Shown piece after piece: positions 14,930 to 23,565 of a stretch of 35,814 bases of DNA; position 1 is the first letter of the stretch; every line of letters starts with the position of its first letter. Both the position numbers and the translations under genes were made by a program. The notes under the pieces were generated by a model. The model was not told the origin of the DNA, made no database searches, and saw only the letters and a list, made by a program, of their open reading frames with translations. The stretch lies in NCBI GenBank assembly GCA_964611585.1, contig CAZTAK010000023.1, positions 1 to 35,814 of the forward strand, given 5' to 3'. This DNA comes from CAZTAK01 sp964611585 (GTDB taxonomy: Bacteria; Pseudomonadota; Alphaproteobacteria; SHVP01).

Positions 14930-15824
14930 ACCCCTTGACCCAGGCCGCAACTTTTTCGTCGATCTCGTGCGGGAAATCCTCGGCAATGTAATGGCCGCTT
15001 TCGCCAAGGAACACGGTCTCGAGATTGGCGAAGCGGGCTTCGCACAAACGCACGGTTTCCTCGGACACGATCGCGCCCGGTTTGGCCCAGAACAGCAGTT
15101 TCGGCACCTTCGAGGCGCCGAGCTTGGCGACGTAGTCCTCGATGATGACGGCGACGTCGGCGGGCTCGCCCTCGATGGGCAGTTCCTGCGGCCATACCCA
15201 CAGCATCTTCCGCTTGGCCGGGTCGCAGTGGGGCTCGAGGTAGGCCTCCATTTCCGCTGCGCTGAGGTCGCGGTGAATGCCGTAGGGTAGCACCTCCTCC
15301 ATGAACACGTTCTTGTTGACGATAAGGTCCCAGCCCGCGTCCGGCGTGCGGAAGGCCTTGAAGCCTTCGAGCAGATCCTGGGGCCAGTCGTCCCAGCTAT
15401 CGAACGTGCGCACGAACGTTTCCCACAAGGCAATACCGCGAATGTCGGCCTCGTGCTGCATCGCATAGTTGAGGCCGATGCCGCCGCCCCAGTCGTGCAG
15501 CAACAGCACGACATTCTTGAGGCCGAGTTCGGTGATGAATTGTTCGACGTAACGGTAGTGCGTCAAATACCGGTAATCGATGTCGGGCTTGTCGGATTTG
15601 CCGTGCCCGATCAGGTCGGGGGCAACGCAACGGCCGAGCGGCAGAAGGTGCGGGATGATATTGCGGTACATGTAAGACCAGGTCGAATTCTCGTGCAGAC
15701 AAAGAAACGTCAAACCGTCTTCGCCAGGCTCGCCTTCGTCGATGTAGTGCATGGTCGCACCGCCGACGTCGATGAACTTCGAGTCGAACGGATAATCGGC
15801 CGAAAACGGTCCCTGGCCTGTCAT
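14922..15824 (-). CDS. Haloalkane dehalogenase-like alpha/beta hydrolase (copy 1)
   Basis: The 300-residue protein aligns by eye with haloalkane dehalogenases, which hydrolyse carbon-halogen bonds to an alcohol and halide. Nucleophile D111 and adjacent W112 lie in LLLHDWGGGIG. N46 in LHENSTWSYMYRN matches the halide-binding Asn, although the usual HGN is HEN here. E135 (ALWETF) and H278 (GESGHYIAEDFP) complete a family II-type triad. The cap region includes VFMEEVLPYG and LWVWPQELPIEGEPADV. The ATG at 15824 lies 7 bases after GAGGA. Activity and substrate are not proven; epoxide hydrolase-like or other chemistry is possible. It lies between rpsD and trmJ. A second copy is at 25887. Confidence 0.85.
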   Translation of the reverse strand: MTGQGPFSADYPFDSKFIDVGGATMHYIDEGEPGEDGLTFLCLHENSTWSYMYRNIIPHLLPLGRCVAPDLIGHGKSDKPDIDYRYLTHYRYVEQFITELGLKNVVLLLHDWGGGIGLNYAMQHEADIRGIALWETFVRTFDSWDDWPQDLLEGFKAFRTPDAGWDLIVNKNVFMEEVLPYGIHRDLSAAEMEAYLEPHCDPAKRKMLWVWPQELPIEGEPADVAVIIEDYVAKLGASKVPKLLFWAKPGAIVSEETVRLCEARFANLETVFLGESGHYIAEDFPHEIDEKVAAWVKGFG

Positions 15825-15907
15825 CGCAATTTCCTCAGTTTGGGTGCGCGCGGTCTTCACGCCCGGTCCGCCCAGATGAGCCCGGCGCGATTGCAAACGC
15901 AAATGAA

Positions 15908-16684
15908 TTATTCGCCGGTGCCGCCGCGTCCGCGAAGCCGCGTGAGCGCCGTAATCATGCCGCGGAAGGTCCGCACCTCCTGTTCGGTTAATTCGGCGCG
16001 CTGCAGCATGTTACGGATATTGCGGACCATGGTCGGCGCCTTTTCCGGCGGATACAGGAAACCGCCGCGGTCGAGTTCCGCTTCGAGATGGGCGAACAGG
16101 CCCACCATGTCGGCCTTTGCCGCTGGCCCGGTGGGGCCGGGCTCGAAGGCGCTGGCGGGCGTCCGGTCGCCGGCCCGGAACCACTCGTAGCCCACCAGAA
16201 GCACGGCCTGCGCCAGGTTGAGCGACGCAAACGCGGGGTTGACGGGCACCTGGAGGATGGTGTCGGCGAGCACGACATCGTCGTTGTCGAGGCCCGCGCG
16301 TTCGGGCCCGAACAGGATGCCTGAGCGCCGCCCGGCGGCGAGAGCCGCGCGCATCTCGCCGGCCGCCCCGTTCGGTGTCACGACGCGCTTGCGCATGTCG
16401 CGGCCGCGCGCCGTCGCCGCATAGACGTGCTGCAAGTCGGCAATCGCCGTTTCGGTGGAATCGAAAAGTCTTGCGCCCTCGACCACCGAATTGGCGCCCG
16501 AAGCCGCACTCGCTGCCTTGTCGCTGGGCCAGCCGTCGCGCGGCCGCACGAGGCGCAAATCCGTCAGCCCGGAATTGAGCATGGCACGTGCGGCGGTGCC
16601 GATGTTTTCGCCCAGTTGCGGTTCCACCAGAACGATTACCGGCCCGCCGAGAACGGAGGTTTGCGAGGAATCGGTTCCGGCCAT
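15908..16684 (-). CDS. trmJ: TrmJ/SpoU-type RNA 2'-O-methyltransferase
   Basis: The 258-residue protein has the three SPOUT (SpoU) motifs that form the knotted SAM site: PQLGENIGTAARAMLN (about 23-38), ILFGPERAGLDNDD (about 123-136) and VPVNPAFASLNLAQAVLL (about 146-163). A C-terminal helical extension (NMLQRAELTEQE) is typical of TrmJ, which methylates position 32 of several tRNAs using SAM. The C-terminus is rich in Arg and Gly. The paralogue LasT is an alternative. It lies 146 bases beyond cysS in the same direction, across two palindromic repeats, and 83 bases before the dehalogenase gene. Confidence 0.92.
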   Translation of the reverse strand: MAGTDSSQTSVLGGPVIVLVEPQLGENIGTAARAMLNSGLTDLRLVRPRDGWPSDKAASAASGANSVVEGARLFDSTETAIADLQHVYAATARGRDMRKRVVTPNGAAGEMRAALAAGRRSGILFGPERAGLDNDDVVLADTILQVPVNPAFASLNLAQAVLLVGYEWFRAGDRTPASAFEPGPTGPAAKADMVGLFAHLEAELDRGGFLYPPEKAPTMVRNIRNMLQRAELTEQEVRTFRGMITALTRLRGRGGTGE

Positions 16685-16698
16685 GCCGGGCGCCTAGG

Positions 16699-16754
16699 GC
16701 AAAACCAGATTGACCGGAATCGCCAAGGGCGATTCATCAATCTGGTGAGTTTGC
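16699..16754. repeat. Long imperfect palindrome upstream of trmJ
   Basis: ACCAGATTGA (16704-16713) pairs with TCAATCTGGT (16737-16746). Inner arms AATCGCC/GGCGATT close on an AAG loop, and an outer GCAAA/TTTGC pairs with a small bulge. The result is one long hairpin across most of the left half of the trmJ-cysS gap. There is no T-tract. With the adjacent element at 16770 it looks like an intergenic palindromic repeat unit. Confidence 0.7.
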
Positions 16755-16769
16755 TCTGCCTGGTTCGCA

Positions 16770-16833
16770 TAGAGCGGATTCACGCGGTTGATCGGGTCCA
16801 CGCGGGGGGTCGGATCAACCACGATCCGCTCTA
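16770..16833. repeat. Palindromic repeat providing the cysS stop codon
   Basis: Outer arms TAGAGCGGAT (16770-16779) and ATCCGCTCTA (16824-16833) are exact complements. Inner arms GGTTGATC (16786-16793) and GATCAACC (16813-16820) are also exact. The last three bases of the right arm are the TAG stop of cysS on the minus strand. The two-tier structure resembles dispersed palindromic repeats known between genes in many alphaproteobacteria; membership of a named family was not checked. Confidence 0.75.
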
Positions 16834-18213
16834 GGGCTCGTAGTGCCAGGTGGTGCCCTCGGGCCCGTCTTCCAGCACAATGCCTTGCGCGGCGAGCCGG
16901 TCGCGGATGCGGTCGGACGCCTCGAAGTTTTTTTCCTTCCGGGCCGCAGCGCGTTCGGCCTTGTCGCGCTCGATCTGTTCCACCGTCAACGCCGTCTCCG
17001 GAGGCAGCCAAGAAAACCAATCGGCCTTCGTATTCTGCAACACGCCGAGTACTTTCCCGGCTGCGCGTAGAGCGGCCTCGCGTTCGAGCGCGGGTCCGCC
17101 CGACGCCGGGGCCTCGATTTCATCGGCAAGCCGGTCCATCGCCGCAATGGCACCGGGGGTGTTGAGGTCTTCGTCAAGTGCGGCGTCGAACCCGGCGAGC
17201 CCATCCTCGGCCGGATGGGACGGTTCGTCGCCCCACGCCGACGGCATCAAACGGTACCAGCGGTGCAATTTTTTCCAGGCCTCGGCAAGCCGCACTTTGG
17301 TCCAGTCCAACGGTTGCCGGTAATGGGTCATCAGCAGCGCGAGCCGGATGGCCTCGCCGGGCGCGCGTTTGAGCAGATCGCGGACCAGGACAACGTTGCC
17401 GATCGATTTCGACATCTTCTCGCCGTCCACGGTCAGATAGCCGTTGTGAAGCCAATAATTCGCCAGCGGCCCGCCGTGGGCGCAACGGCTTTGCGCGATT
17501 TCGTTTTCGTGGTGGGGAAAAATCAGATCGGCGCCGCCGCCGTGAATGTCGAACGGCTGTCCGAGGTGCTTGCGGCTCATGGCCGAGCATTCGATGTGCC
17601 AACCCGGCCGCCCCCGCCCCCACGGGCTGTCCCAGCCCGGCAGCTCGGGGGTCGAGGGTTTCCACATCACGAAATCGGCCGCGTCTTTTTTGTACGGCGC
17701 GACATCGACACGCGCGCCAGCGATTTGTTCGTCGCGGTTGCGGCCCGACAGCGCGCCGTAGCCGGGCATCGAGGGCACATGAAAAAGAACATGCCCGTCG
17801 GCTTCGTAAGCATGACCGCGCGCGATCAGTGTTTCGATCAATTCGATCATTTCCGGAATATGGTCTGTCGCCCGCGGTTCGATATCGGGCGCGAGAACGC
17901 CGAGCGCTTCCATGTCGGCGTGAAAGGCGGCGGTGGTCTTTTGCGTAATCTCAGAAATATCGACGCCGGATTCGGCGGCCGCGGCGTTGATCTTGTCGTC
18001 CACGTCGGTGATGTTGCGGGCATAGGTGACGTGGCCGTAGCGGCGCTTCAACAACCGGTACACCATGTCGAACACGACGATGGCGCGCGCGTTGCCGATG
18101 TGGGCGTAGTCGTAAACCGTCGGCCCGCACACATACATGCGCACATGCGACGGGTCCTCCGGATTGAACGGCTCTTTCGCGCGCGTCAGCGTGTTGTAGA
18201 ACTGCAACGTCAT
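16831..18213 (-). CDS. cysS: Cysteinyl-tRNA synthetase
   Basis: This 460-residue class I synthetase charges tRNA-Cys. The first zinc ligand C29 lies in MYVCGPTVYD, the HIGH motif is HIGN (38-41), and the KMSKS loop appears as DGEKMSKSIGN. Further zinc ligands are in WHIECSAM and FPHHENE. The C-terminal helical and anticodon-binding regions are complete (KNFEASDRIRDRLAAQGI, ending HYEP). I start it at the ATG at 18213 (MTLQFYNT), the family N-terminus; a TTG four codons upstream is weaker. Its stop codon lies inside a palindromic repeat. gltX is 22 bases upstream on the same strand, so the two are likely co-transcribed. Confidence 0.97.
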   Translation of the reverse strand: MTLQFYNTLTRAKEPFNPEDPSHVRMYVCGPTVYDYAHIGNARAIVVFDMVYRLLKRRYGHVTYARNITDVDDKINAAAAESGVDISEITQKTTAAFHADMEALGVLAPDIEPRATDHIPEMIELIETLIARGHAYEADGHVLFHVPSMPGYGALSGRNRDEQIAGARVDVAPYKKDAADFVMWKPSTPELPGWDSPWGRGRPGWHIECSAMSRKHLGQPFDIHGGGADLIFPHHENEIAQSRCAHGGPLANYWLHNGYLTVDGEKMSKSIGNVVLVRDLLKRAPGEAIRLALLMTHYRQPLDWTKVRLAEAWKKLHRWYRLMPSAWGDEPSHPAEDGLAGFDAALDEDLNTPGAIAAMDRLADEIEAPASGGPALEREAALRAAGKVLGVLQNTKADWFSWLPPETALTVEQIERDKAERAAARKEKNFEASDRIRDRLAAQGIVLEDGPEGTTWHYEP

Positions 18214-18235
18214 CGGCGGCGCCAAGACTGGTTGC

Positions 18236-19570
18236 TCACGCGGTTTCGCCGCGCAGCCGCGCCGCCGCCCGGTCGGGATCGATCAACGGCAGCAGGCGCT
18301 TCATTTCCGGTCCCTGGTCGCGCCCGGTGAGCGCACGCCGCAAGGGACGGTAAAGCGCCTTGCCGCTCGCCCCGGTAGCGGCGGCGACCGCCTTCGTCCA
18401 TTCGCCCCAGGTTTCGGCGGACCAGCGCCCCTGAGGCAGCAACGCGGCGGCACGGGCGGTGAAGTCTTGGTCGTCGATGGCCGGTTCGATCGGTTCGTGA
18501 ACGATGTGCCACCACTCCAGCGCCTCGGCCAGCGTGGCGAGATTGGGCTGTACCGCGTTCCAAAAATCTTCGCCGATGTGTGCCAGGTCGAAGCCCGCCA
18601 GCCGGACGCGGGCGGACGCGAACGGCATGTCGTGCAGGTACCGTGCATTGAGTTGTGCCAGAACCGCAGGATCGAACATGGCCGGCGATTTGGCGATTTT
18701 CGAAAGGTCGAAGTCGCGCAGCAATTCAATCACCGAGAACCGGTTTTCGATCGCGTCCGAGGTGCCGATCCGGGCGAGATAGCTGGCAAGCGCCATCGGT
18801 TCCATTCCCGCCGCCCGCAGGCTCCGCAAAGTGATCGATCCCAGGCGTTTCGACAGCGGCTCCCCGCCGGGCCCGGTCATCAGACCATGATGAGCAAAGA
18901 TGGGCGGCCGCGCACCGATCGCCTCGAACATCTGAATTTGTGCCGCCGTATTCGAGATGTGATCCTCACCGCGCACGATCAGGCTGACACCCATCTGGAT
19001 GTCGTCCACGACCGATGAAAGGAGATACAGCGGCCGCCCGTCGCCGCGTATCAATACAGGATCGCTCAGGGACGCCGCATCAATCGAGAGCGGTCCGTGG
19101 ATGCCGTCGTCCCATTCTACCGCCCGGCCGTCAAGCTTGAAGCGCCAGTAGGGAGCGTGGCCGTCGGCCTCGAGCTGCTTGCGCTGACCGGCGGTGAGGT
19201 CCAGCGCCGCGCGGTCATAGATCGGCGGTTTGCTGGCGGCGAGAAGCGCCTTTCGCTTGAGCGCAAGTTCTTCCGCCGTTTCATAGCAGGGATAGACGTG
19301 GCCGCTTTCGCGCAGGCGTCCGAACGCCTCCTCGTATTCGCCAAGGCGCGCGGATTGGCGCTCTTTGCGGTCCCAGTCGATGCCGAGCCATTCGAGATCT
19401 TCGTCGATGGCGGCAGCAAACGCGTCCTTCGAACGTTCCGTGTCGGTATCGTCCAATCGCAGTATGAACGAGGCCGCATGTTCGCGCGCATAGAGATAGT
19501 TGATTAGCGCCGTGCGGGCGTTGCCGACATGCAGATAACCGGTAGGACTGGGTGCGAAACGAACGGACAT
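18236..19570 (-). CDS. gltX: Glutamyl-tRNA synthetase
   Basis: The 444-residue enzyme attaches glutamate to tRNA. The class I motif HVGN is at 14-17 within RFAPSPTGYLHVGNART. The second motif appears as PLSKRLGS, the variant common in the shorter GltX2 type rather than KMSKS-like KLSKRHG. The length is about 30 residues below a typical GltX1. Alphaproteobacteria often carry two gltX genes, and they make Gln-tRNA by the indirect route; this copy could be specialised toward tRNA-Gln, which is inference. It lies 6 bases after nadE and 22 before cysS, all on one strand. Confidence 0.94.
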   Translation of the reverse strand: MSVRFAPSPTGYLHVGNARTALINYLYAREHAASFILRLDDTDTERSKDAFAAAIDEDLEWLGIDWDRKERQSARLGEYEEAFGRLRESGHVYPCYETAEELALKRKALLAASKPPIYDRAALDLTAGQRKQLEADGHAPYWRFKLDGRAVEWDDGIHGPLSIDAASLSDPVLIRGDGRPLYLLSSVVDDIQMGVSLIVRGEDHISNTAAQIQMFEAIGARPPIFAHHGLMTGPGGEPLSKRLGSITLRSLRAAGMEPMALASYLARIGTSDAIENRFSVIELLRDFDLSKIAKSPAMFDPAVLAQLNARYLHDMPFASARVRLAGFDLAHIGEDFWNAVQPNLATLAEALEWWHIVHEPIEPAIDDQDFTARAAALLPQGRWSAETWGEWTKAVAAATGASGKALYRPLRRALTGRDQGPEMKRLLPLIDPDRAAARLRGETA

Positions 19571-19576
19571 GGGCGC

Positions 19577-21238
19577 CTACGACCTTTCCCGGAACGCGTT
19601 GGTAATCGGATAACGGCGGTCGCGGCCGAAAGACCGCCGCGACAGTTTCACGCCGGGCGGCGCCTGGCGCCGTTTGTACTCGGCGACATAAACCATGCGG
19701 GCAATCTCGCGCACGGTCTCGATGCCATGGCCGCGCGCGGCGATTTCCGCAAACGAGAGCTCGTGCTCGATCAATCCTTCGAGGATGTCGTCGAGTTGGT
19801 CGTAAGGCGGCAGCGTGTCTTCGTCTTTCTGGCCGGGTTTGAGTTCCGCCGAGGGCGCCTTGGTCATGATGTTATCCGGAATGGGGGCGCCTTCGGGCCC
19901 GAGGCCACCGGCCGGGCGGTTCCTGTTGCGCCAGGCGGCGAGCTCGTACACCGTTGTCTTATAGACGTCCTTGAGCACCGAATAACCGCCCGAAAGATCA
20001 CCATAAAGAGTTGCATAGCCGACCGACATTTCGGACTTGTTGCCGGTCGTCAACAGCATGTAGCCGAACTTGTTGCTGATCGCCATCAGAATGACGGCGC
20101 GCGAACGCGCCTGCACGTTTTCTTCGGTGGTGTCGGCGGAGTGACCGGCAAACATGTCGGACAAAATGCCGGAAAAAGCGTCGACCGGCGGACCGATCGG
20201 CACCGTGTCGATGCGCACGCCCAAAAGCTGCGCGCACCCCGCAGCATCGTCGAGGCTTTCCTGCGAGGTCACTGCGGACGGCATCACAACGCAGTGCACC
20301 CGTTCGGCCCCCAGCGAATCGACGGCAACCGCCGCCGTGAGCGCCGAATCGATGCCGCCTGAAAGGCCGAGCACGATGCCCGGAAATCCGTTCTTGCGGA
20401 CATAATCGCCGAGCCCCGCCATCATCGCGAGATAAAGGGTCTCAAGGCGCGGGGCCTCGGGCTCGATGATCCCGGGCGCGCAGCGCCAGCCGCCGCCGCC
20501 CTTCGACCATTCAGTCAGCACTTCGCTGTCGCGCCAGCCCGGCAACTGCACCACGATCTCGCCGTCGCTTCCGGTCACAAACGAGGTGCCGTCGAAAACC
20601 AGTTCGTCCTGGCCGCCGGTCTGGTTTGCATAGATCAGCGGCAGGCCCGAGTCGCGAGTGCGTCCTGCCGCGTGGCTGCGGCGCTCGCCGTGTTTGTCGG
20701 CCTCGAACGGCGATCCGTTGAGGACGATCAGGATCTCGGCGCCCTGGTCCGCCAGCGCCATCGCCGGGGCCTCGACCCACATGTCTTCGCAGATCAACAG
20801 GCCCAGTGAGATACCGCGCCACACCACCGGCTCGGGCAGCGGCGCGCCCACGAAGACCCGCATTTCGTCGAACACGCCATAGTTCGGCAGGCTGTGCTTG
20901 TAGCGGATCGCCACGATTTCACCGCCGTCGAGCAGCAGCGCCGAATTATGAAGGTTTCCGCCTTCCCGCCACGGGGCGCCCGTGATCAGCGCCGGACCGC
21001 CGTCGGCGGTCTCCGCGGCAAGGGCACGAACCGCCGCCTCGGTGCGGTCGAGAAAGGCCGCCCGCAGGACCAGATCCTCGGGCGGGTACCCGGTCACGAA
21101 CAATTCGCTCGACACCACGAGGTCGGCCCCAAGATCTGCGCCCGAACGCCGCGCCGCGCGCAAGAGTTCGATATTGCCGTCTATATCGCCGACGGTGGGG
21201 TTTTGCTGGGCCAGCAGGATGTTCAATCGCTCGGTCAT
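19577..21238 (-). CDS. nadE: Glutamine-dependent NAD+ synthetase
   Basis: The 553-residue protein joins an N-terminal nitrilase-type glutaminase to a C-terminal NAD synthetase. The glutaminase triad is E45 (VVSSELFVTGYP), K114 (AIRYKHSLPNY) and C150 (LLICEDMW). The synthetase P-loop SGGIDS is at 293-298, and LLTTGNKSEMSVGYAT follows. It amidates nicotinate adenine dinucleotide to NAD+. I chose the ATG at 21238 (MTERLNILLAQQNP); a slightly longer frame starts seven codons earlier. gltX begins 6 bases after its stop. The nicotinate phosphoribosyltransferase 1.2 kb away feeds the same Preiss-Handler pathway. Confidence 0.97.
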   Translation of the reverse strand: MTERLNILLAQQNPTVGDIDGNIELLRAARRSGADLGADLVVSSELFVTGYPPEDLVLRAAFLDRTEAAVRALAAETADGGPALITGAPWREGGNLHNSALLLDGGEIVAIRYKHSLPNYGVFDEMRVFVGAPLPEPVVWRGISLGLLICEDMWVEAPAMALADQGAEILIVLNGSPFEADKHGERRSHAAGRTRDSGLPLIYANQTGGQDELVFDGTSFVTGSDGEIVVQLPGWRDSEVLTEWSKGGGGWRCAPGIIEPEAPRLETLYLAMMAGLGDYVRKNGFPGIVLGLSGGIDSALTAAVAVDSLGAERVHCVVMPSAVTSQESLDDAAGCAQLLGVRIDTVPIGPPVDAFSGILSDMFAGHSADTTEENVQARSRAVILMAISNKFGYMLLTTGNKSEMSVGYATLYGDLSGGYSVLKDVYKTTVYELAAWRNRNRPAGGLGPEGAPIPDNIMTKAPSAELKPGQKDEDTLPPYDQLDDILEGLIEHELSFAEIAARGHGIETVREIARMVYVAEYKRRQAPPGVKLSRRSFGRDRRYPITNAFRERS

Positions 21239-21305
21239 GACAGGACGGTGAGGGGCCAAAGATCGGATCGCGGTGCCCGGTCGCAGGCGCCGCCACCGCG
21301 CCGGT

Positions 21306-21333
21306 TTGTCGGCCGCGGCGGTCCATCTATAAT
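21306..21333 (+). promoter_or_regulatory. Promoter of the MDR reductase gene
   Basis: TTGTCG (21306-21311), a 16-base spacer and a perfect TATAAT (21328-21333) lie in the nadE-MDR divergent region, about 40 bases before the GTG start. Confidence 0.6.
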
Positions 21334-21373
21334 TGGCGCGACCCTGCCAATCAACTTGACTTGGAGCCCGCCT

Positions 21374-22393
21374 GTGACCGCGTTACCCAATTCCAACCGC
21401 CGCATCGCCCTTGCCAACCGGCCGGCCGGCGCGCCGCAACCGGACAATTTCCGCCTCGAGGAGGTGCCCTTCCCCGATCCCGAACCGGGTGAAGTGCTGG
21501 TGCGGGGGCTCTTTCTCTCGGTCGATCCCTATATGCGGGGCCGGATACGTGACGTCAAATCCTATGCCCCGCCGGTGGCGGTGGGCGGGACGATGCCGGG
21601 CGGCGCGGTCGGCGAAGTGGTGCGCTCGCGCGACCCGGCGTTTGCGCCCGGCGATTTGGTCGTGGGCGACCTCGGCTGGCAGGAATTTGCCGCCGCGCCG
21701 GCGAAGGCGTTGCGCAAGGTGCCGCCCGAGGTCCAGCCGGTATCGCTGGCACTGGGCGTGCTCGGCATGCCAGGGCTCACGGCCTATTTCGGGCTGCTCG
21801 AGGTGGGCGCGGCGAAGGCGGGCGAGACCGTCGTGGTGTCGTCGGCCTCGGGCGCGGTTGGAGCTGTGGTCGGCCAGACCGCCAAGATCAAGGGCTGCCG
21901 CGCAGTCGGCATCGCCGGTTCCGACGAAAAGGTCGCCTATTGCCTTGACGAACTCGGTTTCGACGCGGCGATCAACTACAATACCGGACCCGACATCGGC
22001 GGCGCGCTGAAGAAGGCGTGCCCCGACGGTATCGACGTCTACTTCGATAATGTCGGCGGACCGATAACGGACGCGGCCTTGCTGGGCCTCAACGAACGCG
22101 CGCGTGTCGCCGTGTGCGGACAGATTTCAGGCTATAACAGCGAAACCGCCGAGATGGGTCCACGGCTTCTGTGGCAGTTGATCGTCAAGCGTGCCCGCAT
22201 CGAAGGATTCCTGATTTTCGATTATGCCAAACGCTATGACGAGGCGCTGCGCGATCTTGGCGAATGGGTGCAGGACGGGCGTATCAAATTCCGCGAAGAT
22301 ATTGCCGAGGGTCTGGAACACGCGCCGGAAGCCTTCATCGGCATGCTGGCGGGCCGCAATTTCGGAAAACAACTGGTGCGGCTGGCGCGGTGA
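21374..22393 (+). CDS. NADP-dependent MDR-family oxidoreductase
   Basis: This 339-residue medium-chain reductase is of the zinc-free leukotriene B4 12-hydroxydehydrogenase / prostaglandin reductase type. It shows FLSVDPYMRGRI (about 46-57), typical of that subfamily. The Rossmann motif is VVVSSASGAVGAVVGQ (about 150-165), and DVYFDNVGG comes later. These enzymes reduce alpha,beta-unsaturated ketones and aldehydes with NADPH. I placed the start at the GTG at 21374, 7 bases after GGAG and downstream of a good promoter; the much longer open frame upstream overlaps nadE antisense and is not credible. It converges on the nicotinate phosphoribosyltransferase gene with a 21-bp gap. Confidence 0.93.
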   Translation: MTALPNSNRRIALANRPAGAPQPDNFRLEEVPFPDPEPGEVLVRGLFLSVDPYMRGRIRDVKSYAPPVAVGGTMPGGAVGEVVRSRDPAFAPGDLVVGDLGWQEFAAAPAKALRKVPPEVQPVSLALGVLGMPGLTAYFGLLEVGAAKAGETVVVSSASGAVGAVVGQTAKIKGCRAVGIAGSDEKVAYCLDELGFDAAINYNTGPDIGGALKKACPDGIDVYFDNVGGPITDAALLGLNERARVAVCGQISGYNSETAEMGPRLLWQLIVKRARIEGFLIFDYAKRYDEALRDLGEWVQDGRIKFREDIAEGLEHAPEAFIGMLAGRNFGKQLVRLAR

Positions 22394-22414
22394 GCGGCGC
22401 CGCGCCCAACGCCG

Positions 22415-23551
22415 CTACGAATCGTGCGGCAGCAGGAACTCGCGTCCGACCTTGACCGACAATTCGCCGTCGTAGCCGACGATATCGGCGGTGGCATAGG
22501 TTTCATCCCAGCGCTCGGGCAGAAACGAACCCGTGCCGATGACGTTGATCGGCGCAGCGACGCTGGCCATCACCTTGCACTTTGCCGGCCCGAAGCCGGA
22601 ACTTGCGACGATTCGCACGACGCCGAAACCGTCCCGGTCGAGCGAATCGCGCAGGTGATAGATCGCCGCCGCGGTGACGCCGGTGCCGACCAGCATGCGC
22701 AACTCCGGTTCGGAGCGGTACTGGCGCACCGCGTCAGGAACATGGCGTTCGAGCACGGCATAGGATTTGGCGGTATCGAGTCCCTCGACGAAGCGGCCAC
22801 CATGGGTGTCGAGGCGCACGGCCAGCTTTCCGGCGGACGCCAGGTCCGGGAATCGACGGCAAACTTCAAGCGAGTCGGAGATCTCGCGCCCGTAGTAATC
22901 GACCAGGATGGTCAATGGCTCGTCGGGAAAAGATTCGTGAAACATTTCCGCTGCCCGCACCGTCGAACCGGCATAGCCGATCAGTGCGTGTGGCATGGTG
23001 CCGAGGCCCTGTTCGTTACCGAAATAATGCGCGGTGGCATCGGTCGCATTGCCGATGAAACCGATCGCGCCGACCTCGTTCTGGGCCGCGGCCGAGCCGA
23101 CACTGGCGGCATAGGCCATCAACTCGGCCATATCGGCGCCCGCACAGTGGCGCGCGTCCATCGCCATAAACGCGACCTTGGGTAGGTCGCGACACATCGA
23201 GTAGGCGTTGTAAGCCGCGACGCACGGCGCACCCAGGTTTTGCAACAGCAGAGTTTCGAGATCGACAAGGTGCGACAGCGGCCCCGAAATGTAGATCAAC
23301 GGTTCGCCGGCCCCGACCCAGTCGCCCTCCTGGTATTGCAACTCGATGTCGAAGGCGGTGCCGCGCACCCTCGCCGCCTCCTCCAGGAGCTCGACCATCA
23401 GCCGCGGCGTGAACACCACCGGGCGGCGCATGAACAGGGCATAGGTGGCGCGTTTGTCGCCGTAGCGTTCGACCAGCGCTCTGGTGCGTTTGAAATAATG
23501 ATCGGTGAGGCTGGCGATCGCCTCTTCCGAGCGCAGGGCAGCGACGGACAT
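22415..23551 (-). CDS. Nicotinate phosphoribosyltransferase-like protein
   Basis: The 378-residue protein matches the COG1488 nicotinate phosphoribosyltransferase family, which makes nicotinate mononucleotide from nicotinate and PRPP. Landmarks are LTDHYFKRT (about 15-23), ARHCAGADMAELMAY (about 128-142), GTMPHALIGYAG (about 175-186), the catalytic-barrel strand ILVDYYG, and RLDTHGGRFVEG (about 243-254). The start at 23551 (MSVAALRSEE) follows AAGGT at 7 bases; the long upstream extension overlaps the DAHP synthase in another frame and is rejected. It lies 14 bases downstream of the DAHP synthase gene on the same strand. Together with nadE it suggests salvage of nicotinate. A quinolinate-type activity is less likely. 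Confidence 0.87.
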   Translation of the reverse strand: MSVAALRSEEAIASLTDHYFKRTRALVERYGDKRATYALFMRRPVVFTPRLMVELLEEAARVRGTAFDIELQYQEGDWVGAGEPLIYISGPLSHLVDLETLLLQNLGAPCVAAYNAYSMCRDLPKVAFMAMDARHCAGADMAELMAYAASVGSAAAQNEVGAIGFIGNATDATAHYFGNEQGLGTMPHALIGYAGSTVRAAEMFHESFPDEPLTILVDYYGREISDSLEVCRRFPDLASAGKLAVRLDTHGGRFVEGLDTAKSYAVLERHVPDAVRQYRSEPELRMLVGTGVTAAAIYHLRDSLDRDGFGVVRIVASSGFGPAKCKVMASVAAPINVIGTGSFLPERWDETYATADIVGYDGELSVKVGREFLLPHDS

Positions 23552-23565
23552 GGGAGTACCTTGGT

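Noticed and set aside
16770..16833. Palindrome as cysS terminator
   Set aside because: No T-tract follows the stem on the minus strand, so it does not fit an intrinsic terminator.
20894..21373. N-terminal extension of the MDR reductase
   Set aside because: It overlaps nadE antisense and lies upstream of a good promoter; the enzyme starts at the GTG at 21374.
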